From Bacteroidales bacterium (GTDB lineage Bacteria > Bacteroidota > Bacteroidia > Bacteroidales > F082), in contig JANQGJ010000039.1 in NCBI GenBank assembly GCA_028277395.1, forward strand, positions 1-64,000: 64,000 nucleotides of DNA, given 5' to 3'. The notes under the pieces are model-generated. The model was not told where the DNA came from, did no database searches, and was given only the letters and a program-made list of their open reading frames with translations. Below, piece after piece: positions 47,018 to 56,188 of this stretch (position 1 is its first letter; every line of letters begins with the position of its first letter). Made by a program: the position numbers and the translations under genes.

Positions 47018-48067
47018 TTAATTTTTCGGTAACTTCAAAATAGCTCTAAACATCAGTTTTTCTGCGGATATTTCAAATAAGTCTTGCCTTTTATAAATTA
47101 TCTGTAACCTCTTTTTAATGTTTTTCAACCCAATTCCTTCTCCTTTCTTTTTAACAGAGTCAGGATCATATTCATTGCTGATTTCTATTATAATATGTTC
47201 ATCTTTTTCTTTACATGATAACTCAACAAGTACTTCTTCTGTACTATCATAAACACCATGTTTAATGGCATTCTCAATCAATGGTTGTAATATCATATTA
47301 GGTATCTTAAAATCTTTACATTCATCAGGAATCCTTGTTGTAAAGTTTAGTCTGTGTCCAAACCTGATCTTTTCAATATCAAGATACCGTTGCAAATTAC
47401 TAAATTCTTCCCGTAAACTTGCCTTTTCATCCTTATCATGACTCAGTGTATAACGTAAAAAATCTGACAATTTGATTACCATTTCCTGGGCTTTGTCAGG
47501 ATTGGTTATTGTTAATGAACTTATAGAATTCAAGCTGTTAAACAGAAAATGAGGATTTATTTGTGATTTAAGAGCCGATAGTTCCGCTTCATTTACAAGT
47601 GTCTGGAGTTGTGCTTCTACCTTGAGTTTTTCCTGCAGATCCTCATAATAAAGCATAACATAATAATACATTATGAAAAGCAGGTAATAAAAAATTCCTG
47701 TAATTACTCTCCAGGGCAAACTGTCGTTCAAAAACCCTCTGTACGAATGATCATCAGGAAAAATATTAACCAGTGTAAAGTAAGAAATTGTAATCCATGC
47801 AGCAATTGCAAGTACAGCAACTATTAAATGATTAAAAAGTAAATCGAAAATATTTGGTGTTTCTTTCAGGTTAAATCTTATTATATACCACAGGTTCAGT
47901 CCAAGTAGTGCAAACAATATATTGAATACCGCTGCATCAGCAATACTGATCATACTATCCACATCGTAAAAGAAATTCAGTATGAAAGTATGTATCAGGA
48001 ATATAGTTATCCAGATAGCAAAGTAAGCAAGTATATAATTTCTGTTTTTAGTAATTGGATTCAGCAT
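47018..48067 (-). CDS. LytS/YehU-like sensor histidine kinase
   Basis: A 349-residue kinase with four N-terminal helices (about 12-32, 40-62, 77-105 and 119-142), a short coiled coil, then the HisKA-like 'his_kinase' segment with LKSQINPHFLFNSLNS (H-box, near 168-184) and a HATPase domain with NAIKHGVYDS and GIGLKNIKKRLQ. There is no extracellular sensor domain, so the signal may be in the membrane. It is the first gene of the pair with the LytTR regulator. Confidence 0.92.
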   Translation of the reverse strand: MLNPITKNRNYILAYFAIWITIFLIHTFILNFFYDVDSMISIADAAVFNILFALLGLNLWYIIRFNLKETPNIFDLLFNHLIVAVLAIAAWITISYFTLVNIFPDDHSYRGFLNDSLPWRVITGIFYYLLFIMYYYVMLYYEDLQEKLKVEAQLQTLVNEAELSALKSQINPHFLFNSLNSISSLTITNPDKAQEMVIKLSDFLRYTLSHDKDEKASLREEFSNLQRYLDIEKIRFGHRLNFTTRIPDECKDFKIPNMILQPLIENAIKHGVYDSTEEVLVELSCKEKDEHIIIEISNEYDPDSVKKKGEGIGLKNIKKRLQIIYKRQDLFEISAEKLMFRAILKLPKN

Positions 48068-48100
48068 AATTTAGATAAAATAGAATAGTATATACTTAAA

Positions 48101-48132
48101 CAGTTTCCCGTGACTTACAGCCCGGGAAACTG
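48101..48132 (-). terminator. Terminator after the LiaF-like gene
   Basis: CAGTTTCCCG (48101-48110) and CGGGAAACTG (48123-48132) make a perfect 10-bp stem with a 12-nt loop, followed on the minus strand by a moderately T-rich stretch. It separates the LiaF-like gene from the kinase gene. Confidence 0.7.
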
Positions 48133-48169
48133 TGCTATTAATTATAATATCATAAACACTCATTATGTA

Positions 48170-48877
48170 CTAGAAGCTTTTTATTTCCATCCCACCAAAA
48201 ATCACTGCTCCTTTCAAATACAGGATTACCGAAGGTTCAGTTTCATCAGGTTTAATGGTTCTTTTATCGTTAAAGCCACCAAAAATTGAAAACATATCAG
48301 ATTTCACAACCCAATTGTCAGGAATGATCAGTTTGGATCCTCCAAACATGGTAAAAACATCAATTGTACAACCTTCCGGCGACAATTCCGCTTCTTTAAA
48401 ATTAAATTCAGATCCTCCAAAAATTGCAGTCATATCTCCTCCTTTGAAGTTTTTCGACTGAATAATTTTTGTGCCACCACCTAATATTGAAACGTCATCA
48501 ATATAATCATTTGAATTAGTATCTACACCATTTCTTATTCTATGATTCCTGTTTTGTCTTCCCCTGCGGGTAATTATTAATATTCCAATACCTATCAATA
48601 CTGCTGGCCAGAATATCTGGGATAACCTGATACTGTAATTTACCAGACTCGGAAGCCAGAATATAACTCCTAATCCCACAAGCACATATCCGGCAGTAGC
48701 TTTCTCTTTAGTTGCAAGTATTACAATTCCAATACCTATTAATAAAGTTTTCCATGAAAAAATGTAATATCTGATAGGAAAGTGTGTTATATCAAAGGTG
48801 TCAAACAGCAATAATCCCCCTGCTAACATGAGGATTATTCCTATTATCAGTTTTCTGTCAGTTGATTTATTTTCCAT
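48170..48877 (-). CDS. LiaF-like envelope-stress membrane protein
   Basis: A 235-residue protein: three to four membrane helices in the N-terminal half (residues about 8-110, a DUF5668-like block), then a cytoplasmic beta-rich C-terminal domain (about 120-235) with repeats GGGTKIIQ, GGSEFNFKEAELSPEG and GGSKLIIPDNW that resemble the C-terminal domain of LiaF. LiaF-type proteins inhibit cell-envelope stress kinases in Firmicutes; here its place upstream of the LytS/LytTR pair on the same strand suggests a similar control role, which is inference. A terminator separates them. Confidence 0.8.
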   Translation of the reverse strand: MENKSTDRKLIIGIILMLAGGLLLFDTFDITHFPIRYYIFSWKTLLIGIGIVILATKEKATAGYVLVGLGVIFWLPSLVNYSIRLSQIFWPAVLIGIGILIITRRGRQNRNHRIRNGVDTNSNDYIDDVSILGGGTKIIQSKNFKGGDMTAIFGGSEFNFKEAELSPEGCTIDVFTMFGGSKLIIPDNWVVKSDMFSIFGGFNDKRTIKPDETEPSVILYLKGAVIFGGMEIKSF

Positions 48878-49089
48878 TGTAGTATATTTTTCGATTTACA
48901 AAGCAAAACTATTTCGTTTGGGCACTAATGTAAATAAAAATTCGGTAAAGAGGGTTATTTTATCGGTGATTGGCGACCAAATGTCAAACTCTTTTGAATC
49001 TTTTGTAAAAAGGTCATGTTTTTATCAGATATCGTCTTGAAGATTATTTAATTATACTTTGGGGAATACTGTATTATTTTAAATTAAAA

Positions 49090-50091
49090 TCATAATAAAT
49101 TTGACCTGAACAAACCTTTTTCTGACCCAACCCAATCATAATTATTAAAAACAAAAGATACAGATTCTTCATAGTCATCAAAAGACTGGTTTTTTTTGAT
49201 CCTGTTAAACACTTTTTTTGGTTCACTGAAAGAATAAGCCATAAAACTCCAGAGTTCTTTCAGAACACTTATTGACTGTAAACCGTCATTTGTTTTTTTT
49301 CTGTAAGCCAGGTATAAATCCATTATAAACTTGTATGATATTTCTTTTTGTTCTTCCAAACTTAAGGTTAATGAACCACTTATTGCTGATGGTAAAAACG
49401 GATCAACCAATAATCCTCTGCCAATCATCCAAACATTTGTATCAGGTAGTTTTGATTTAAGAATTTCAAAATCTGTAACTGAAAAAATATCGCCATTGTA
49501 AACAACAGGAATTTTGCTTTTATAGATAACATTTTTAAAGGCATCGACATTAGTATTTCCCGAATACAGTTGTTTTCCTAACCTGGCATGAACGATCAGT
49601 TCACTTATTTCGTAATAATTGATCCGATCAAGTAATTTCAACACTTCATTATCAGAAAAGTACCCTAATCTGCATTTTATGGAAAAGTTTATTCTAATCT
49701 CCGGTATTACCTGATCAAGTATGTTAACTACAATTTCAGGATAAGGCATCATTCCTGATCCTCTTTTTTTATTAGCAACTCTTGGATAAGGACAACCCAG
49801 ATTCCAGTTTATCTCCCGAAAACCTTTCTCTTCACAAAAATTTGCAAAACCTATTATCTCATTCGCGTCTTTTGACAATATCTGTGGTACAACTTCAACA
49901 TTATTCTGACTGGGATAGTTAAGTTCAAAAGCTCTTTTCGACAAGCCTTTATGTGTTTGATTTCCTGTATAAAACGGAGTTGTCAGCTTATCAACTCCTT
50001 CAAAATATTTTGTATAAATCTCACGATAAGTATATGTTGTTATTCCCTGGAAAGGTGCCAGATATATGTTGGTTTCCTTTTGCAAACACAT
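49090..50091 (-). CDS. dus: tRNA-dihydrouridine synthase
   Basis: A flavoenzyme that reduces uridine to dihydrouridine in tRNA. The protein has 333 residues from ATG at 50091; the frame could begin with a TTG at 50097, but ATG is preferred. It shows APFQGITTYTYRE near the N-terminus, the catalytic-cysteine motif NLGCPYPRV near 92-100 and GSGMMPYPE, and the flavin-binding VVYNGDIFS near 193. It is shorter in the C-terminal half than DusA/B/C of E. coli and may have unusual tRNA specificity. Confidence 0.85.
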   Translation of the reverse strand: MCLQKETNIYLAPFQGITTYTYREIYTKYFEGVDKLTTPFYTGNQTHKGLSKRAFELNYPSQNNVEVVPQILSKDANEIIGFANFCEEKGFREINWNLGCPYPRVANKKRGSGMMPYPEIVVNILDQVIPEIRINFSIKCRLGYFSDNEVLKLLDRINYYEISELIVHARLGKQLYSGNTNVDAFKNVIYKSKIPVVYNGDIFSVTDFEILKSKLPDTNVWMIGRGLLVDPFLPSAISGSLTLSLEEQKEISYKFIMDLYLAYRKKTNDGLQSISVLKELWSFMAYSFSEPKKVFNRIKKNQSFDDYEESVSFVFNNYDWVGSEKGLFRSNLL

Positions 50092-50219
50092 ATTCAAAAA
50101 GGTTGGTTGCCAATATTGTAAACTTAATATTGCTATACAATTTCAGAGATAATTACCCATACTTCTCAAAAAACAATTATCCTGGTAATTTGTTTTGTGT
50201 TATCCGGGTGAATTAACCT

Positions 50220-51968
50220 TTATTTTACAGATTTCAGCTTAAGCTCTTCCAGCTGATCATCTGCAATTACAGATGGTGAGTCTATCATAATATCACGACC
50301 CGAATTATTCTTTGGAAATGCAATGAAATCCCTTATCGAATCCTGACCTCCGAAAAGAGCTGCCAAACGATCAAAGCCAAGAGCTATACCACCATGTGGT
50401 GGTGCTCCATACTCAAATGCATTCAATAAAAACCCAAATTGCTCCTGAGCTTCTTCATCACTGAAACCAAGATGTTTAAACATTAGTTTTTGCAACTCTC
50501 TGTCGTGGATTCTGATGGAACCACCACCTATTTCAACACCATTTATTACCAGGTCATATGCATTCGCACGAACTTCTCCCGGCTTTTTATCAAGTAAATT
50601 AATGTCTTCATGCTTAGGTGAAGTAAATGGATGATGCATTGCATGGTATCTTTCCGACTCTTCATCCCATTCGAGAAGTGGAAAATCAACAACCCATAAC
50701 GGTGCAAATACTTCAGGATCTCTCAGGTTCAGCCTTTCTCCCATTTCCAGTCGAAGCTCATTTAATTGTTTTCTAACTTTATTTTTCTCACCTGATAGTA
50801 CCAGTAATAAGTCTCCTTTGCCAGCATTCATTTTCTCTGCCCATGATAATAATGCCTCCTGGTTAAAAAACTTATCAACCGAAGATTTAAAACTTCCGTC
50901 TTCATTATATTTCACATAAACAAGTCCCTTTGCACCAATTTGTGGTTTTTTTACAAAATCCGTTAACTTATCAAGCTGTTTACGTGAATAGTCAGCACAA
51001 TTTTCAGCCACAATACCAACCACAAGTTCAGCATCATCAAAAACTTTGAAGCCTTTGTTTTGGGCCACGTCATTAAGTTCAACGAATTTCATCCCAAATC
51101 TGATATCAGGTTTATCACTTCCATAATACTTCATGGCATCAGCATATTCCACTCTAGGAAGTTCAGGAATATCAATCTGTTTTACAGTACTAAAAAGGTA
51201 CTTTACCATACCTTCAAATGTGTTTAATATATCATCCTGTTCAACAAATGCCATTTCACAGTCAATCTGTGTAAATTCCGGCTGACGATCAGCACGCAGA
51301 TCTTCATCACGAAAGCACTTAACCAACTGATAGTAACGGTCATAACCAGCAACCATCAGCAATTGTTTGAACGTTTGCGGTGATTGTGGCAAAGCATAAA
51401 ACTGTCCTTCATTCATACGTGACGGAACTACAAAATCGCGCGCTCCTTCGGGAGTTGATTTTATAAGGTACGGTGTTTCTATTTCAAAAAACTTCTGATC
51501 ATCAAGATACTTTCTTGTTTCGATAGATAGCCTGTTTCTTAATTCAAGGTTCTTTCTTAATGGCTGACGACGTAAATCAAGGTACCTGAACTTCATTCTG
51601 AGTTCTTCTCCACCATCAGTATCATCCTCAATGGTAAATGGAGGGGTTTTTGAAGAATTTAAAATCTGCAGATCCGTTAAGTCGATTTCAATGCTCCCTG
51701 TTGGAATATTCGGGTTTTTAGATTCACGTTCAACTACAGTGCCTTTTGCTTTTACTACATATTCACGGCCTAATTTTCTGGCTGTTTCCACAACAGAAGC
51801 ATCAGATCTGCCTTCTTCAATCAAAAGCTGGGTAATGCCATACCTGTCACGAAGGTCTATCCAAATTAATCCGCCTTTATCTCTTACTTTATGTATCCAT
51901 CCTGACAAAGTAACTTCTCTATTAATATCCTTAAGGTTTAACTCTCCGCATGTATGTGAACGTAGCAT
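50220..51968 (-). CDS. aspS: Aspartyl-tRNA synthetase
   Basis: Charges tRNA-Asp. The 582-residue length is typical for the bacterial enzyme, with an N-terminal OB-fold anticodon domain (about 1-105), the class II catalytic core with [18 protein letters not shown] near 213-230 (motif 2 region), a GAD insertion (about 280-410) and the C-terminal motif 3 [10 protein letters not shown] near 524-533. The start ATG at 51968 gives [12 protein letters not shown] possible -7 box, TAACTTCG, with one mismatch, lies upstream on the minus strand at 52040-52047. Confidence 0.96.
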   Translation of the reverse strand: MLRSHTCGELNLKDINREVTLSGWIHKVRDKGGLIWIDLRDRYGITQLLIEEGRSDASVVETARKLGREYVVKAKGTVVERESKNPNIPTGSIEIDLTDLQILNSSKTPPFTIEDDTDGGEELRMKFRYLDLRRQPLRKNLELRNRLSIETRKYLDDQKFFEIETPYLIKSTPEGARDFVVPSRMNEGQFYALPQSPQTFKQLLMVAGYDRYYQLVKCFRDEDLRADRQPEFTQIDCEMAFVEQDDILNTFEGMVKYLFSTVKQIDIPELPRVEYADAMKYYGSDKPDIRFGMKFVELNDVAQNKGFKVFDDAELVVGIVAENCADYSRKQLDKLTDFVKKPQIGAKGLVYVKYNEDGSFKSSVDKFFNQEALLSWAEKMNAGKGDLLLVLSGEKNKVRKQLNELRLEMGERLNLRDPEVFAPLWVVDFPLLEWDEESERYHAMHHPFTSPKHEDINLLDKKPGEVRANAYDLVINGVEIGGGSIRIHDRELQKLMFKHLGFSDEEAQEQFGFLLNAFEYGAPPHGGIALGFDRLAALFGGQDSIRDFIAFPKNNSGRDIMIDSPSVIADDQLEELKLKSVK

Positions 51969-52177
51969 ATTTTATCTCTTTTATAATATCAAATATTGAA
52001 AAATATTGAACCTGATAATTAGTAATTAAAATCAGGCGGCGAAGTTACGAAAAAGGTAGTAATCTGACTTCCCGGAATAAAGATAACATAAACTCCCTGA
52101 CACTATAGTATTGTCAGGTTATTTATCTCCGCTTCCCATGCACAATAGCAGATAATGTATGAAGTAATTTATCTTCA

Positions 52178-52229
52178 AATAATCCACTATAAATAATTGC
52201 GATCATTATACTCTCAGTGGTGGATTATT
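52178..52229. repeat. 10-bp inverted repeat in the aspS/oxidoreductase gap
   Basis: AATAATCCAC (52178-52187) and GTGGATTATT (52220-52229) are exact inverted copies with a 32-nt spacer. A smaller inverted repeat, CCTGACA-9-TGTCAGG, lies at 52096-52118. Both are in the 523-bp gap 51969-52491. I see no gene in that gap; a TACTTTCG box near 52452-52459 could serve the gene at 52492. Confidence 0.6.
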
Positions 52230-52491
52230 AAGTTTTACAATCTGAGAAATAAAGCTGTTTTGTAGCATTCCTCATCAATATATCACATGAAATGTCCAAT
52301 TGTTTACGGAGTTTTTTTGATAAATTTTACGTCAGCAATTCCCAAACGGGTTTCAGTAACTGCTACAGAATTTTTAAATAACTCACAAAAAATAAATATT
52401 GCAACCAGAAATAAATATTAGTAAAACCCTTCCAACTTACCAAAAATAAGATACTTTCGTAAGGAACTAAAATAAGCAGCGTCCAACATAA

Positions 52492-53127
52492 ATGACCGAA
52501 GGTAAACTAAAATACCAGTTTGTAATGCCGGACAAAAATGAGAAACCACCAGAATCCGGGATTTCCAGAAGAAGTTTCATAAGCAGCATTCTTTCGGGGA
52601 GCATGATCTGTTTATATCCTTCAGTTTCTTTATCACAAAACCCAAATTCTGACACTAATGTGCTCACTTCATCACAGTTACAAATTGTTAGGTCAATACA
52701 AAGTATATTATTCCCATCTGATGGCAATGGTCCCGGATCATATGATATTATGGCTGATAAATATCTTCTTTGGGTGCTTTCAGATGAACGTATGGACCCA
52801 GAAGAGAAAGAGTATATCATAATTGGAATTGGATGGATTGATGAAACAGCTGAAGAGTTGTTTTCGAAAAAATACAACAGGTTATCAGAAAAACAAAAGG
52901 AGGAATTAGTAGAGAATATTTCGCAGGAAAAATGGGGGATCAGTTGGCTTGGAGTAATCCTGAACTTTGTTTTTGAAGCACTTCTGAGTGATCCTGAATA
53001 TGGAGGAAACCCTGATAAAATCGGGTGGAACTGGTTAGATCACAATCCCGGTTATCCACGTCCGGATGAACTGCATCTTTATCCTGAGATTATAAAGACT
53101 GTTAATGAAAACAAGCAACAGGAATGA
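52492..53127 (+). CDS. Gluconate 2-dehydrogenase subunit 3-like Tat protein
   Basis: A 211-residue protein of the gluconate 2-dehydrogenase subunit 3 family, with a twin-arginine signal SRRSFISS at residues 25-32 followed by a hydrophobic stretch. The mature part is mostly helical, with IMADKYLLWVLSDERMD and a terminal LDHNPGYPRPDELHLYPEI near 182-200. The subunit probably carries its GMC partner through the Tat pathway. ATG at 52525 is an alternative start. Its stop overlaps the GMC start by 4 bp (ATGA), so the two form one complex. Confidence 0.85.
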   Translation: MTEGKLKYQFVMPDKNEKPPESGISRRSFISSILSGSMICLYPSVSLSQNPNSDTNVLTSSQLQIVRSIQSILFPSDGNGPGSYDIMADKYLLWVLSDERMDPEEKEYIIIGIGWIDETAEELFSKKYNRLSEKQKEELVENISQEKWGISWLGVILNFVFEALLSDPEYGGNPDKIGWNWLDHNPGYPRPDELHLYPEIIKTVNENKQQE

Positions 53128-54824
53128 AAACAAAACATTATAATATATGCATAATTGGAAGTGGAGCCGGAGCATCACCTGTTGCCTATCAGTTATCAAA
53201 AAACGGATTTAATGTTATTGTGCTTGAAAAAGGACCATGGTTCAAAACCGGTGATTTTTCAAAAGATGAAATCGTAAGTACCAGAAGAGAAGTTTATACG
53301 CCAAGATTACAGGATGAGCAACACGTTATAGAAACTAAGAACAATGATGGAAAATGGGAAGCAAAATCAACATACTCAACAGGTATAAGTTACTGGAATG
53401 GCAATATGGTAGGTGGTTCAACAAATCTTATGAGTGGATATTTTCACAGAATGAAGCCAAAGGATTTTAAGCTGCTGACTAACTACGGCCCAATTGAAGG
53501 TGCTAATATTGTTGATTGGCCTATTGATTATGATCATCTGGAACCATATTATACAAAAGTTGAAAAAGCAGTTGGAGTGAGTGGCAGGACTGTTGATCAT
53601 TCTACTCTGGAACCTCGTTCAAATTCATCTTTTCCGTATCCCCCACTCGTCGAAAATCATATATCAGGATGGATCGATAAAAGCGCAAATGAACTCGGAT
53701 ATACTGCAGTACCGGTTCCAAGGGCAATATTATCACTACCTGAAGGTACCCGTAATAGTTGTTATTATTCAAATTACTGTGGAAGTTATGGTTGTTCATC
53801 AGATGCTAAAGGAAGTGCCAGAGTAGCTCTTCTTGACAAAGCAATCAAAACTGGTAATTGTACCATTTTTGCAAATTCAAAAGTTTTTAAACTTGAAACC
53901 AATGGATCAGGAAAAATCACTAAAGCCTGGTATTATGATGAAGACAACAAAAAACTGAATATCCGGGCAGAGATATTTGTTGTTGCTTGTCAGGCTGTTG
54001 AAACATCAAGGCTGTTGTTAATGAGTAAGAATACTGAATTCCCTGATGGACTGGCTAATAACTCCGGAATGGTTGGTAAAAACCTGATTTTTTCAGCAGG
54101 AGGAGTTGGCTCAGGAGTATTTAGGTTTGATAGCTTACAAAAAGAAGTGGCAGAAAAATTAAAGACGCCGGGGTTATTTGTAAACAGGGCTATTCAGCAT
54201 TGGTATGAAATTGATGACGAAGAAATTTCAGGAAAAAAGGTAAAAGGCGGAACTGTTGATTTTTTATTTGAACATGCCAATGGAATTAGCAAGATGATAC
54301 GAAATAAAAAAAACAGTAATGGAGAATTAATTTACGGATCATCACTAAAATCAAAGATGAGGGATATATTTTTAAATCAGAAAAAACTTAACTTTGAAGT
54401 ATTTGCAGACTGGCTTCCTACTGATAATTGCTTTGTATCACTTGACGAAAATATTAAAGACAAGTGGGGAGACCCAGTGGCTAAAATCAGAATCGGTAGT
54501 CACCCTCACGACATTATAGTTGGTAGTTATCTGGCAAAAAAAGCTGAAAAGCTACTGGAAAATATGGGTGCAACACAAATCAGATCATCAATTTCCGGAG
54601 CTCCTCCGGCAAATCTTATGGCAGGAGGCTGCAGATTTGGAAATGACCCTGACAAAACTGTACTGAACAGTAATTGCAAGGCTCATGAGGTTGAAAATCT
54701 GTATATTACAGATGGGAGTTTCATGCCTACAGGAGGCAGCGTTACTTATACATGGACAATTTATGCAAACGCATTCAGAGTAGCAGATATAATTTTAAAC
54801 AGATTAAATCGTAAAATAAAATAA
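53124..54824 (+). CDS. GMC family FAD oxidoreductase
   Basis: A 566-residue flavoprotein of the glucose-methanol-choline family, large subunit of a gluconate/sugar-acid-type dehydrogenase. FAD fold GSGAGA at residues 12-17, GGSTNLMSGYFHR near 95-107, and the C-terminal PTGGSVTYTWTIYANAFRVADI region near 531-552 with the active-site His/Asn area. No signal peptide is present, so it is probably carried through the Tat pathway by the subunit-3 protein. No c-type cytochrome subunit is adjacent. The substrate is unknown; gluconate or another sugar acid is an inference. Confidence 0.88.
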   Translation: MKTKHYNICIIGSGAGASPVAYQLSKNGFNVIVLEKGPWFKTGDFSKDEIVSTRREVYTPRLQDEQHVIETKNNDGKWEAKSTYSTGISYWNGNMVGGSTNLMSGYFHRMKPKDFKLLTNYGPIEGANIVDWPIDYDHLEPYYTKVEKAVGVSGRTVDHSTLEPRSNSSFPYPPLVENHISGWIDKSANELGYTAVPVPRAILSLPEGTRNSCYYSNYCGSYGCSSDAKGSARVALLDKAIKTGNCTIFANSKVFKLETNGSGKITKAWYYDEDNKKLNIRAEIFVVACQAVETSRLLLMSKNTEFPDGLANNSGMVGKNLIFSAGGVGSGVFRFDSLQKEVAEKLKTPGLFVNRAIQHWYEIDDEEISGKKVKGGTVDFLFEHANGISKMIRNKKNSNGELIYGSSLKSKMRDIFLNQKKLNFEVFADWLPTDNCFVSLDENIKDKWGDPVAKIRIGSHPHDIIVGSYLAKKAEKLLENMGATQIRSSISGAPPANLMAGGCRFGNDPDKTVLNSNCKAHEVENLYITDGSFMPTGGSVTYTWTIYANAFRVADIILNRLNRKIK

Positions 54825-54887
54825 TGAAATTATAAAAATGGATAGTAATTTTGCCTGTTCATTATAACAAAAACAATAAAAAAACAA

Positions 54888-56027
54888 ATGGAAAATTTTA
54901 TAGCATATAATCCGACAAGGCTGCATTTTGGAAATAATATAACTGCTGATCTTGGAGAAACAGTGAAGCAGTATGGTAACCGTGTATTGCTTGTTTATGG
55001 CATGGGGTCAGTAAAAAAATATGGTTATTATGATATTGTATTATCTCAGCTTAATGACTCAGGATTAGAAATATTTGAGTATTCAGGAATTAAATCAAAT
55101 CCTGTAATTGAAGATGTATTAGAAGCAATTTCGCTGGGACGTAGTAATGATATTGATGTTATTGTAGCCTTAGGAGGAGGAAGTGTGATTGATTCTGCTA
55201 AGATCATATCACTGGGTATTGCATCAGGCGAAAATCCATGGGATTACATGACATGGAAGTTAACACCAAAAAGTTCTGTGCCTTTGGTTAATGTATTAAC
55301 ACTTGCTGCTACTGGTACCGAAATGAATGCAGCTGCCGTTGTTCAAAACCATAAAACAAAACAAAAGGTAGGGTACGTGAACCCACTAATGTTCCCAAAA
55401 GATTCGTTCTTAGACCCTTCATTTACAGTTTCAGTACCAAAAGACTATACGGCATACGGTATTGTTGACCTTATTGCCCATTCCCTTGAGGCATTTTTTG
55501 GTAAGGGTGAGCCATCAATTACAGATCAGATTACCATTGATATAATAAAAGATGCCATGAAATGGGGACCTTTGCTTATTAATGATCTCTCGAATATAGA
55601 TCTTAGAAGTAAAATAATGCTTGACGCTACATTGGCACTTAACGGACTGACCAATTACGGAAAAAAAAGTGGTGACTGGGGAGTACACGGACTTGGACAT
55701 GAATTATCATTATTATATGACACTCCGCATGGTGCATCGCTTAGTATTGTCTATCCTGCATGGTTAAAATTGCATAAGGACAGAATACCTGAAAGAATAA
55801 TAAAATTAGGCAGAGGACTTTTTTCTGTTGATACTGTCGATGATACAATATCAGGATTATCTGCATTTTTTGAAGATCTTGGTTGTCCTGTTTCTTTAAG
55901 TCAGATAAACATCGAAGAATCCCGTAAACAGGAAATCATTGATCAATATGAAAAAAATAAAGTATCCGGGATGCATCATCATCTTAACTCACAAGACCAT
56001 AAAACAATTGTTGACATAATGTGTTAA
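54888..56027 (+). CDS. Iron-containing alcohol dehydrogenase
   Basis: A 379-residue NAD(P)-dependent dehydrogenase of the Fe-ADH group, similar in layout to BdhA-like butanol dehydrogenases. GGGSVIDSAKII near 96-107 is the coenzyme-binding turn; metal ligands are in YGIVDLIAHSLEAFF near 187-202 and HGLGHELSLLYDTPHG near 265-280. It follows the GMC gene by 63 bp and may reduce or oxidise a related carbonyl or polyol; the substrate cannot be told from sequence. Confidence 0.9.
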   Translation: MENFIAYNPTRLHFGNNITADLGETVKQYGNRVLLVYGMGSVKKYGYYDIVLSQLNDSGLEIFEYSGIKSNPVIEDVLEAISLGRSNDIDVIVALGGGSVIDSAKIISLGIASGENPWDYMTWKLTPKSSVPLVNVLTLAATGTEMNAAAVVQNHKTKQKVGYVNPLMFPKDSFLDPSFTVSVPKDYTAYGIVDLIAHSLEAFFGKGEPSITDQITIDIIKDAMKWGPLLINDLSNIDLRSKIMLDATLALNGLTNYGKKSGDWGVHGLGHELSLLYDTPHGASLSIVYPAWLKLHKDRIPERIIKLGRGLFSVDTVDDTISGLSAFFEDLGCPVSLSQINIEESRKQEIIDQYEKNKVSGMHHHLNSQDHKTIVDIMC

Positions 56028-56188
56028 CATAAATTACATTCCTGAAGAACAAATAATGAAATTTTTACAGGATTATTGTAACCTTTTCATAATGTATGAT
56101 GTATAAGTTACACTACAAGCATAATTAAGTTATATTTATTGAATTCGGGTAAATAATATTTTGATATTTTTGCCGTTAACGAAACAAA

